Notes under the pieces: generated by a model
Told to the model about the DNA's origin: nothing
Seen by the model: only the letters and a program-made list of their open reading frames with translations
Database searches by the model: none
Shown here: piece by piece, positions 49,704 to 61,400 of the stretch
How the letters are laid out: every line of letters starts with the position of its first letter
Position numbering within the stretch: position 1 is the stretch's first letter
Position numbers and translations under genes: made by a program
Assembly: GCA_037957365.1 (NCBI GenBank)
Contig: JARHVA010000002.1
Span: 1,130,001 to 1,194,000 of the forward strand
Reading direction: 5' to 3'
Source of the DNA: Torreya grandis
Taxonomy: Eukaryota; Streptophyta; Pinopsida; Cupressales; Taxaceae
Length of the DNA stretch: 64,000 nt

Positions 49704-51563
49704 AAATGAACCCCTAAAGCACGTTCATGAATTGAATGTCAAGCATAGCCAATAATGTGTCCAAGCGAGTAATCAGTGTTGGGGTGATGAGAGATAAAGC
49801 ATGATCAAAAGGGGGATGCCAACATAGATAAAAATACATCCATGAATGAGCAATTAATGCATGAATTACAATGCAAAAATTAGTAGGGCCCATAATATAA
49901 GAACCCCCTTAAATATGGTACTTTATAACTTTAGTAAATTTTATAAAATAAAGTAGACAAATGGAAAAAAGATGAAAAAATATGCACTTTTTTAAAAAAT
50001 GGAACTCAATTTTGAGTTACCAATAAAAAGTTATTGCAAAATACATTTTCCATCATTAATGCCTATTTAATTAAATTTGCACAAAAAAATGAAATACATG
50101 ATAGGTTTAAACATCAATCATGTTGTGTAACCACTAGTTAGAATCGACACAAAACCAAGAACCTCCTTAAACCAACTAAAGTCAAAAAAATGTGCCCCTA
50201 TACACCCCTATAAGCTCTAAAGTGACAAATAGCTTTATTTTAAGAGGTAAATACACAACTGACTTAAAAAAGGCCTAATAAAACTATTTCAATTTAAATT
50301 TAAATAGACTTTAATTATTTTATGTCTCATTTAATCAATAAGACAACTATTAGGGCAGTGAATTTTTAGGTTTTTATCTTTATGACTTAGCAAAGAGAAA
50401 AAAAAAGAGCTAGAAAAGCACTGGCATTAGAGGTCATAAGGCTAGAAGAAGAGGTTGAAACCAAAAGCTTTGGGTGCCTCTTTAGTGCAAGTCTATGCCA
50501 TACAAGGGAGAACTCAATATAGAATCACTGGCATGGAAATAAATACAGGTCATCAAGCATGCATTTGAGCCAAACCATGCCTAAAAATTCCAAACCCTTT
50601 GAGTAGGCTCAAAATGCAGAAGAAGACCCCAATGAAGAAGGTGTTTATTTTGGATTGAAGGTGCTAGTGAAGGATGTCAAATATGGTGTATTCTTCCTTC
50701 TTCTTGTTATAGAAACTTGAGATAGTTTCCATTAATAGTTAACCTACAAATCATAAAATCATAAAACAAAAATTGTCATTGAAGGAACTGGGCACCACCA
50801 CTATAGGTTTAGGTTGTTTTATGTTGATTCCTCTAAGATGATGTGGAGGAATGACCATTCTATGGGTAGATTCATCAATTAAAACTCCTATATATCAAAC
50901 CCATATTGAAATGGTGTCAATGTGGGTCTTTGGTGAAGATTTTTGATAGAAAAAGAAAATTCTATGATACATACTCAGGTTTGGACAAACTCTTTGACAC
51001 ATAACACATTAATCCTCCTTAATGCATAGTAGTTGATCCTTCAGTGTGTCAAACAATCACCAAAAACACTTAGAATGCTTTCGTAAGCTAGGGGAGATCC
51101 AAAACATACTGCAACGATGTGGAAGAGATCTTTGGAAAAAGAGATTAATGGTTCTGATGCTAATATATCTGTAGGAGCCCTAACACCCTCTGGAGGAGAG
51201 AGAAAATTCTAACACAACACCATAAATTTAATTTGTATATGCCAAATAAATGCAAAACCATGAATGGTTGATTAATGGCATCACTTATGCCTAATGAAAA
51301 TTCAATGGAAAGCTTCCAAACATGGATTAAAGAATTCACATGATGCTTTTTAATTCAAATTATCTTCTTGGTAGAATGAATGTCAATGTGGAGTGGCTTA
51401 TCTGAGTTGAATATCATAGATCTGCACTAAAACCCTTATATGACTAATATAATTTATATGAAAAATGCCAAAGCAGTCAATATGCAAATTTTGGTTAATT
51501 AATTCAAAGGAATACAAAATAAAAATCAAAGAGGCAAATTGATGCTCATCACCAAAACCTAGT
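49704..51563 (-). other. Level-1 element, 5' internal remnant
   Basis: About 1.86 kb running from the PBS to the level-2 insertion. No gag, protease or RT motif could be found. One minus-strand stretch (about 51180-51040) stays open with ordinary protein composition (..DILASEPLISFSKDLF..) but matches no family I know. Confidence 0.5.
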
Positions 51564-51575
51564 GCTCTGATACCA
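51564..51575 (-). other. Primer-binding site of the level-1 element
   Basis: Minus strand TGGTATCAGAGC, the standard plant retrotransposon PBS complementary to the 3' end of initiator-Met tRNA. It abuts the 5' LTR. Confidence 0.9.
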
Positions 51576-51983
51576 TTCTAGAATAGGCCAATACATGATC
51601 TTCTGGTAGAGTGAGCACATAAGAATTTTTCAACAATAGTGACTCTACTTTATTCAAAAATATGCAAGAAGAGGATTTGAAATAATTGCCTAATGTATTA
51701 AACTACCTTATTTACCAATTATTTGTTCTATTATAATAGCTTGGTGAAAAGGAATATAAATAAGGAGTAGGGGGAGTTAACTCATAAGATAACTCACTAT
51801 GGAACTAAGTGTAACTCGCTATAGAACTTATAAGATAACTCACAGTGGTACTCAGTTGAACTCTAGGTGGAACTCATCCTCTCATCCACTTAACCTCTTA
51901 TCACACCTACGTAAGTTGAAGCTATATTTGTAGGGATTATCCATTTAATAAGGAAATGGAATAATAAATATCCTACACTAACA
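51576..51983 (-). repeat. 5' LTR of the level-1 element
   Basis: About 408 bp. On the minus strand it starts TGTTAGTGTAGG. The 3' terminus has decayed (TTCTAGAA instead of ..TTGACA in the partner). The primer-binding site follows directly at 51575. Confidence 0.85.
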
Positions 51984-52640
51984 TTATGGATCATCCTATT
52001 ACAACAAAGTCATCTTAAAATCATGAAATTCATGTCAATAAATTGTTTTAAATCAATTAAATATTATGTGGAATTATAATTAAAAATAAGTGTTTAAAAA
52101 ATTAAATACTTTTACCAAATCCTTTATATAGAAGAAACAGTGAGGTCTATCTGAAAAAGGGTCAAATATCATGTCGTAAATGTGTGGTATGAAAAATAAT
52201 AGTTAGTATTGGCAAAACATTCCTACAAAACCAAACATTCTAATTGTATTGAGGAGAAAAAACTAAATACCATAGAAAATCATTATCAAAAACACAAGAT
52301 AAAAGAATTCATAGAAATATGAAGACACACACAATTAAAATAGAGAAGAAGGAATTTAAAGCTTAATCAAACATGAAGACCTATCATTAATAAATTTAAA
52401 CTAAAAATAACTTTAATTCAAATGGGTACTTTTAATGAGTCAATATATGTATTAAAATAATTATTTTATTTATAAAATATAAATAAATAATATACATTTA
52501 AATATATATATTTTTTAATTATATTTTTAAATGTGAGTGAGTAGAGCCTTTACCCAATTAAAAATAAAAAATAAAATGTATTATAATATTTAATTCTTAA
52601 ATTTTTATTATAATTTTATTTAATTTTATCAATCCCAGTT
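51984..52640. repeat. AT-rich repeat, copy B, right half
   Basis: Continues the alignment with copy C after the nest: AAACCAAACATTCTAATTG..TTGAGGAGAAAAAA (52237) against AAACCAAACATATTATTTAC..TTGAGAAGAAAAAG (4946), then ATTATCAAAAACACAAGATA against ATTATCAAAAGTACAAGATA. It begins with the right TSD (TTATG). Confidence 0.6.
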
Positions 52641-54590
52641 ATTAAGGTTACTCTCTTTGAATGATTGTAATACTTTATTCTATTAACGTAGCTGTTGTTT
52701 TGTATTTTTTGGCCATCCATATGGGGAGCAGGTCTATTTTGGTTGCTATGAGAATTTTTTAGTTTAAAGGCATCCCATATATTTGGTAGATGTAAGTGTG
52801 TGATCTTCAAATAAGTCAAGGGAGAAATGATCTCCGGTGGTTCTACCTCCTTTGGTGGGGTCCACTCTTGAGAATAGTGTTATTGGTGAGAAGGTGGAGG
52901 GAAAGGTTTTGAAGGGGAGCATATAATAAGGTAATATGATTTGGTTTTGGGCCACATATTGTAGATAATAATAATTTTAGTTAATTTTATTGATGTAAAA
53001 GTTGAAAGTTACATAGATTATTTATGTTTTGTTAGAAAATTATGCACTCTATAGTTATATAAAAATAATAAAATGTAATAACAAAAATAACTAAACATAT
53101 AAAATACCTAATATGCATGAGACAAAATACAAGATTTACGTGGTAAAACCTTAGCAAACCTAAGGAAACATGTAATATATCAAGATTTATTAATTCCAAT
53201 ATGAATAGATTACATATGAACTTGCTATGTAGATTATGTGCAAACTCAACAAAGATAAATACACCTAATTGGAAATGAATCATTAAGATTTATCCTCCTA
53301 AAAATAGAGTGGAAAAATTCCATTAGGACTTTCCTTCCTAAAAATATAATTCAGTTGAATTTGTCTTCTTAGAAATAAGTGCTTTACTCTTTGATTTTTT
53401 GCTTCAGGAGCATTTTCCCAAACTTTGGCCAAAGGGGGATCCATAGTATGTTTCCACCCCCCTTAGACCCTCTGTGATAATGATGGGGGGGATGGGGAAT
53501 TTCCACCACACCCCCCTATTGATGAGTGGGCTATAAACTACGCCACAAAAGGATCCAAAATTTGACTTTGTTGTTACATATCTAATATGTTTTAGATTAT
53601 ATATAGTGGATTATAAAAGCTGAGTAAGTGTACATCTAAATCTAATAATTCCTTCAGCTAAGTAGTGGTAATTAGGGGGCATCCAATCTATCAATGTCAC
53701 ATAGGAAAAGAACTTGGATCTATCTAATTGACTCTCCATGTCAGGTATATAGAAGGATTTGTACCTTGATGAATAGTCTACAAACTATCATCCTCATCAA
53801 TTGGACTACAACCCTTTCAATAATAATATTATTCAATTGAATAAAAATAAATTAAAAAATAAAATTAATATTACGAACAATCATAATAATAATAATAATA
53901 ACATCAAAATTGAAAATATTAATAATTTCAACATGATAAATTTAGAAACTTCTTCAAACCAATATTATCATAAAAATATGAATAATTTAATATTATTATT
54001 AAATTTAAAAATAATAATAAGAATTTGGCTAGTTATGTATCAAATTTAGAAGAAAAATAAGTTTTCAATTGCTTTGATACTTACAAATAAAATTAAAAAA
54101 AGATTGTGCATTAACTTTGAGAAATGTCAATATTCCCACAACAAATATTATTATAATTATATTTTTTAATGTGAGTGAGTAGAGCTTTTACCCAATTAAA
54201 AATAAAATTTATTATAATAATTAATTATTAAAGTTTTGTTATAAGTTTATTTAGTTTTATCAATCCCAATTACTAAGGTTGCTCTCTTTGAATGATTATA
54301 ATATTTACTTCCATTAACGTAGCCATTTTTTTAATTTTTTGGCCATCCATGTGGGGATTAGGTCTATTTTTGTTACTAAAAGAGGTTCTTAGTTGAAATG
54401 TATCCCATATATTTGGTAGATGGAAGTGTGTGATCTTCAAGTAAGGAGAGGACAAATTGTCTCCAGTGGTTCTGCCTCCTTTGGTGGGGTCCACTCTTGA
54501 GAATAGTGTTGTTGGCAAGAAGGTGGAGGGAAAGGTTTTGAAGGGGAGATTATAATAAGGCAATATGATTTGGTTTTGGCCCACATATTG

Positions 54591-54656
<66 letters not shown>

Positions 54657-55836
54657 GTTAATTTTATTGATGTAGAAGTTCAAATTTACATAGATTGTTT
54701 ATGTTTTGTTAGGAAATTATGCATTCTACAGTTTTATAAAAATAATAAAAGGTAATAAAATAAACAACTAAATAAATAAAATACCCAATATTCATGAGAC
54801 AAAATACAAGATTTACATGGTAAAACCTTAGCGAACATAAGGAAACATGTAAGATATCAAGCTTTATTAATTCCAATATGAACATATTACATAAGAACTC
54901 ACTATTTAGATTACATAAGAACTCAACAAAGATAAATAAACCTAATTAAAAATGTATAATTAATATTTCTCCTCATAAAAATAGAGTGGAAAATTTTCAT
55001 TAGGGATTTCCTTCCTAAAAATAGATTTCGATTGAATTCATCTTCCTAGAAATAGGGGTTTGACTCTTTGATTTTTTGCTTCAGGAGCATTTTCCCAAAC
55101 ACCAGTCAAAGGGGGATCTATAGGATGTTTCCACCCTACTTAGACCCCTTTTGATAATGGTGTGAGGGAAAGGTGTTACCCCCACACCCCCTATTGAGGA
55201 GTGTGTTATAAATAGCACTACAAAAGGATCCAAAATTTGACTTTGTTGTTACATATCTAACATGTTTTAGATTATATATAATGGATTACAACTATTGATT
55301 AAGTGTAAATCTAAATTTGAGCATTCATTTGGATAAGAAGTGACAATTAGGGGCCATCCAATCTATCAATGTCACATAGGAAAAGAACTTGGATCTATCT
55401 AATTGACTCTCCATGTCATGTATATAGAAGGATTTGTACCTTGATGAATAATCTACAAACCATCATCCTCATCAATTGGACTAAAACCCTTTCAATAATA
55501 ATATTATTCAATTGAATAAAAATAAATTAAAAAATAAAATTAATATTTACACGAAGAATTGTAATAATAATAAGATTAAAATTGAAAATATTAATAATTT
55601 CAACATGATGAATTCAGAAACTTCTTCAAACCAATATTATCATAAAAATCTGCATAATTTAATATTAATAATATTATTATTAAAATTAAAAACAATAATG
55701 AATTTAGTTATTGATGTTGTATCAAATTTAGAAGAAAAATCATTTTTCAATTGCTTTGATACTTACAAATAAAGTAAAAAAAGATTTTGCATTAACTTTG
55801 AGACATGTCAATATTCCCACAACAAATATTATTATA
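52517..55836. repeat. Two tandem ~1.64-kb units
   Basis: Unit 1 is 52517-54154 and unit 2 is 54155-55836. Both run from AATTATATTTTTTAAATGTGAG-like starts through GGGTCCACTCTTGAGAATAG (52858, 54488), CAAAGGGGGATC, GGCATCCAATCTATCAATGTC-like blocks and TTGGACTA.AACCCTTTCA to CCCACAACAAATATTATTAT. Unit 2 has a TAA expansion at 54594-54656 that unit 1 lacks. On the plus strand both units hold a short coding-like stretch (unit 2 about 54330-54560: VVLPPLVGSTLENSVVGKK and VEGKVLKG), shifted by one base in unit 1; family not recognised. The end of unit 2 leads into a Penelope-like RT relic. Confidence 0.85.
54594..54656. repeat. (TAA)n microsatellite
   Basis: About 21 TAA repeats in unit 2 of the tandem duplication. 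The matching place in unit 1 (52965-52976) has about four. The poly-Ile and poly-Tyr frames across it are artefacts. Confidence 0.95.
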
Positions 55837-55858
55837 AGAATGGAGGGAATTTATTGTC

Positions 55859-56600
55859 TTAAAGAAGAATGAATATATTTTAATTGTCAAGGAAGATAAG
55901 GTAAATTTTAAAATAATAACAATTAGGAATGACTATATATGATATCAGAATGGAGGACCATTTGAAAAATTATGGGAGCTATCAAGCGCTTACTTATAAC
56001 CCAATGTTATTGACAACTATTGGGATTTAAAAACTACATAAGTGTCATCTTTGGATGAAGTGGCCAAGAGAAAGATAGATCTAAACAAAGAATATATGGT
56101 GGTCAAGAAATGTACAATGTAGATATGTCTTTGAGACCAATTGTTGATGCTATTGATTCTCCTACCTACAACTTCATATCTTTATTAGCAAATGGGTGTC
56201 AAAATGACATTGTATTTTATACGCAATTCAATAAAATTTATAACTTTTTCAAGAATAAAAAGGTAGAAAAATAAGATTTAATTAAGGATTAAAAAGGTGG
56301 AAAAAGAGGATTTAAATGTTAGCATTGATGGAGTATCCCCCTTCACCAAGGTTTCCATTGAAAATACAATTGAGGTGTTTAAAAAATGCATTAATGAAGA
56401 AACAATTTTGTTTCTACCTTTTTATTTAATGTTTATTTATTTTATTCCAATGGTGTATGTTAATGCCATGATTACTTGGTTTATCTTTTTAATACAAATA
56501 AAAATAGAAAATCATTATGACAGCATTAACATAACATATGTGCAGCAAATGGAAATTTATTTTTCTTGTAAATTTTTTCACATCATTCCTCGATCTTAGT
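55859..56600 (+). pseudogene. Penelope-like element reverse transcriptase relic
   Basis: Plus-strand fragments match the RT of Penelope-like elements (PLEs) in order. At 55859-55939 LKKNEYILIVKEDKVNFKII and TIRNDYI correspond to the PLE block with ADKG and DYI. At about 56090-56160 IYGGQEMYNVDM, then SLRPIVDAIDSPTYN, correspond to FYGLPKxHK..PLRPIVS.IGSPTYN. At 56297-56400 VEKEDLNVSIDGVSPFTKVS and IENTIEVFKKCINEE correspond to the block containing the first catalytic Asp (SFDVVSLFTxVP); the Asp is kept in SID. The three pieces are in two frames with stops. The YxDD motif and the GIY-YIG endonuclease of some PLEs were not found; the plus frame to 56599 continues without recognisable motifs. 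In intact PLEs this enzyme drives target-primed retrotransposition. Confidence 0.8.
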
Positions 56601-58015
56601 GATCTTGTTTCTTTTGAAATAAATCATCCACTATATTAATTTTTAAATTTAATCAGTGCTCATAAATTGATTGATTTTAATTGGACAACCAATCAATTTT
56701 TTAAAATATTTAATATTTTTAATATAAATTTATATGATTTGTTAAGAATTTGAACTCCATCAATTTATAAATACTAACTAATATTAGTCACATTGATCAC
56801 TTTATGTAAATTATTTTTAGAACCTATGTTGAGCACATGCTTGATTGTGGACTCCACATAAAAAATGATAAGAGGAAATCTTGGCAATGTCAATAAATGT
56901 AGCATTGGAGGGAAGGAGGTAGAAGGGATCCACCCCAAAGGAAACCTAAAAATATTATCAAACCTAAACCTATGCAAATCTTAAGATTTACATGTTTCAT
57001 ATGAATTTGATAGGTCAGTATGAGGTAGTTATGAATATCTCACTACATTATCTCCAACACAAAGCTTCTCAGAGACTTAGTATAAAACTCATAGTTAGCA
57101 GTCTTTATTTGCATCTTCCAAAGCTATCCATTGGTATTAAAGTTACCTCAACCCAATAAATCATGGAGAACAAAGGTAATTATTTCTCCCTTGGGATAAT
57201 TTTATGATGTCTATTACTCTGTCTAGGCACTTGGACTTAAATATATTGGTTGGAATCTTCTCAACCATTTTTGTGAACCAATAATAAAACCTGGGATAAA
57301 TTTTAAAGAATTAAATGGAAGAGCCCATAATGGGATAGATAGTAGGGTTTGTCTAAAATTTTATTTTAATTTTTATTCTTATAAAATATAATATAATATA
57401 CCTAAATAAAAATATGAGGCCAAAAAGAAATTTGTTTTTAGACATTTTATTATGGTGAGGATTTTTATATACTTATTTTCCACCACTCAGTCATGTATGG
57501 ATATTCATAAAAGATGACTATATACAATTTAAAGACATGAAATTCTAACATTCCATCAAAATTAGTTCAAAAAGGTTCCTAAATATTCAACCATAACCAA
57601 CAAATGGGAACTACTCGATATAAAAATGCCATCAGCGAAATGGATTCACTTAAGGTCTATAGATAAGAAACGATCTTAAGATATTCCATTAAAGGATAGG
57701 CTAACCCATGGATGATTTTAATATTTAATTATTTAATTTATAAACTATAAGGAAGGCTAACACCTCAAGAGACAATCCTCATTACCAAATTTAACTACAA
57801 AATAATATACAATAACCTCCCTCAATTTTAATTAGCTTCTTATTGGAGTTATGGTTAGGACCCATCAACATATTCATTATGGATGGTCTTCCTATTTCAA
57901 AAAGGAAATTAATTCATATGTATAGTGAATAATCAAGCCACTATTAATTTAATAGTAATAAATATTAACTTTTAATTTTAAGGTTTAACCAATTTCTTTT
58001 AAAGTCATAACCTTG
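56601..58015. other. AT-rich interval, no gene identified
   Basis: A minus-strand open stretch at 56977-56774 has no known motif. Around 57300-57120 the minus strand gives WFTKMVEKIPTNIF and GNFNTNG, faintly reminiscent of retroelement motifs but not enough to call. Confidence 0.4.
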
Positions 58016-58429
58016 TAGGTTCTTCAAATCATTTATTCGAGGGTAAACTGAGATTCGTGTGGGTATCCAATATAATTATTAGGATATTATTATATCAAAA
58101 TCAAAAATAATCAACAAGAGATAGAAAGAATAATCTATGCACACAAATGACCAAATAATTGATTTGGAGTTGGAATGGAAAACATAGTTCTTATGATATA
58201 TTCATGTAGAAAATCATTCTAGGTTCTTCAAATCATTTCTTTAAGGGTAAAATGAGATTTTTATAGGTATCCAATATCATTATTAAGATATTATTATATC
58301 AAAAGTAACAAGAATCAACAAGAGATAGAAAGAATAATATATGCACACAAATGACCAAATAATTGATTTGGAGTTGGAGTTGGAATGGAAAGCATAGTTC
58401 TTATGATATATTCATGTAGACAATCATTC
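58016..58429. repeat. ~204-bp tandem duplication
   Basis: Unit 1 is 58016-58219 and unit 2 is 58220-58429. Both contain TAGGTTCTTCAAATCATTT, CAACAAGAGATAGAAAGAAT, ATGCACACAAATGACCAAAT and TTATGATATATTCATGTAGA. Unit 2 repeats GGAGTT once more. It does not occur elsewhere in the window. No coding potential. Confidence 0.92.
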
Positions 58430-61400
58430 CACAATACAATCAATAATATAAAAGAATAAAAATGTATAATTCAGCATATGTTTCTAGACATGCTCATAGA
58501 GTAGTTATTTCCAACTTAAATTACCCATCTTAATAATGATGTGCACCATTTATAACTACAATATTCACCATAATTAAAATGCTACCAATTTTTTTTACAA
58601 TCTATTGTTATAATTTCTAGTTTATTTTATAAAAAAATAATAATAAATTCACCATTAATTTTTAACTTTAATATTTTACTCTTCTCTCTTTTTAAGGATT
58701 GCCTTTCAATCACTTATGATCCACTAATCCATGATAAATTCATTAAACTCAAGGAAGACTTATATTCTTTCACAATATAAGGTATTATAGATGTTATATT
58801 AATTAATTTATGAGACCCAGTACTAATAAAGAAAAAGAAGTAAATAATTTGACACAACATTATCATTATATTACCTTTTCAATGGTTTCCTTCCATTTAT
58901 CTGATGATTATATCCTAGAATATTTAATGTACTCAAGAAGTCTGATGGTGGTGTTTCTTTCATGTACTCCTAGATTGCTTTGGGATGTGTTTTATATATA
59001 TTTTTAGTGTTTTTTTTAATGAGGTTTCTAATCTTCCATTATTTGGTCTTCTCTCTTGGTGTTGGCTTATTGGATTTATAAATGTTTGGATATTTGGGGA
59101 TTTTTTCTTGTGTTCTCCTATTAACTTGGAGACTTCTTTTATCCAGGCTAAATTTTGGTAGCTATGCTTCATTAATTCACAAATATTTCAGTTTTTTAAA
59201 TTAGCATTTAGTTATTTTAAGGGTGGTGAATAACATGGATTCACTTAAATTATCTGGGTGTAAGTTAATTTTCTAGATTGACTCACCTATTATTTAAAAT
59301 AAATTTTATACATATAATTATAGTTTGCCACTCTGTCAAAAGTTAATATGAGTTTATTCTCCATCATATGTAAATAGAAATCCATTCATATACTCATAAT
59401 ATAAATTTTTAGTAGAAGGAAAGGGATTAAGGAATTGTCTACAGAGTTTCTATATAATTGCACACATATCTAACTTCTATGTCATATTATGATTCACTTG
59501 TCTATTATCCTTCTCACTTAAACACTATCTATTAACTTTCATCATAGTTTCAAAATACATATATAAATATTTGCCAAAAAAAACCCAAGTTAATTTCTAT
59601 ATAAACCACTAAAATTTACCCTCTTTTTATCTATCTTAATTTGATCTATTTGACAAATCTTTTTGTTCTATGCAATAAAGTCCCTTTTCCCTTATTATTA
59701 TCTATCAAAACTTTTATGTCCATCATATCTACAATCCCATCGTAAGGTTATTTTTTATTCAATATTAATAAACAAATAAAATTAAATAATTAAAAATCTT
59801 ATCCTAAAGTAGTATGGAATAAAATTCTACCCTTATACATTCATAAAAGTTAAACATATCTCTTAAAAAATTACATAAGCATGTCATATGATTTTGAGTT
59901 AATGATGTTATGCTTAAGATTAAATGATTAAATGTGTGTACATGATTCTTAACATCCTCAAATTTCAAACCTAGACCAACAAAGGGGCACTTATTTTTCA
60001 CTACATTCGTAATATGGAGGAAAGGTTCTTGAAATATCTAAAACAATTATTAAAGATCAAGGAATCATAACATCACATTTAAGTAATTCTTCAAGATTTT
60101 TTGTGGGTGCACATATGTTTATATTTTATTTATTAAATTAATATGAACCTTTAAGATACTTTATCTATAAAATTGATTACATTTATATTATCATTATTGG
60201 TTGGAAACTTAATGAATGTTACAGTTTCTAGTCTAAAATTTTGATTTGTTTTTAAATTTGGAAGAGTTGAGTGAATATTTAAAAATATTTTCATTTAAAA
60301 TATTGTTTTAATTTTTTATAATATAAATTCAAGGTTATTAAAATAAGTATAGGAATTTAAAATAAATTAAAAAAAAATTATGGAAAAATACGGTTTGAAT
60401 GTCATTATCATCATGGGGCTTAGAACACATCTTACTAACTATAGTATTTAATATAAAGATATAATATGTAATGTACCCATTATTTTATTCTTTAGTTATA
60501 ATTAATTCTAAAAATGTTAATGTTTAAAGCAATATTTGTTTGAAAATGATTCAATAAATGATTAACTAGAGTTTTAAAATTGAATGTCCATATCCCATTG
60601 ATAGATTATAAACTCAATTAAGTGTATAATCCATCAAATTTATTGTAAATAACTTAGTCCATAGTTTATCGCTATGACCAAATTATAGACAAGGGGTTTA
60701 AAATTAACTAATGTGTTGAAAAGTATCTCTGTTCCATTTAAGACTTCCAACTTTGGAGCCAAAAAATATTATTGGACAAAGATATGTGAGCAATTAATGA
60801 TCAAAAAGTTTTAAGAGAATATCATTTGGAATCAACCAACTAGTTGTATTTTGGGACACTTGAGAAATAATTTGGGTTTGATTTTTCAAGTTTCACAACG
60901 TAAGAATCATAATAGACATTTTAGTATATAGTATGAAAATAAAAAGTGAAGAATTATGATAGATTAGATAAAAATAATAATTATGCACAAGAGAGATTTG
61001 GCTTAAAATATGGAAAGCAATTATTATTAAAACATAAGGGAAATATTAGAAATACAAAATTCAACATTAAGAAAAAAATATATTAATATAAGCATATTGT
61101 GTAATTGGAAGAAGTTGAAAAGCATTAGAGACATATTGAGGATTTAGAAGAATTTGAGAAACAATAAAAGTATTTTGAGATTTTGGGAGATAATTTTTTG
61201 AAAAGAAGAAATAGTATTAACGATATTAAAGGTGATATAGACACAACTAAGTTTAAAAATAATTTTTGAAGTAAGATAAGGTAAAATTTGACAAGTTACT
61301 ACTTTCAATACATATATAATTTTAGATATCTCAACTAGATTATCTATGGCATATTTCTTATCATTAATGTTATCATATCTATATTTTTCTTATAACTAAC

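Noticed and set aside
53730..53800. Possible hammerhead ribozyme upstream of the Penelope-like relic (TTGATGA on either strand)
   Set aside because: Some Penelope-like elements carry hammerheads, but I could not find CTGATGA and GAAA cores with the needed stems here.
53801..54049. Asn-rich open frame (also in the second tandem unit at 55512)
   Set aside because: AAT/AAC-rich DNA gives poly-Asn by chance; no motif. Possibly part of a Penelope-like upstream region but not supportable.
57120..57300. Minus-strand GNFNTNG and WFTKMVEKIPT, resembling a LINE endonuclease or a Ty3 integrase
   Set aside because: The two motifs point to different families, are isolated and lie in different frames; too weak to call.
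58016..58429. Direct repeats that could suggest a CRISPR-like array
   Set aside because: Only two long units without spacers; a simple tandem duplication in eukaryotic DNA.
58960..59172. 70-codon minus-strand frame with a plant-like composition
   Set aside because: No neighbour, motif or second copy supports it.
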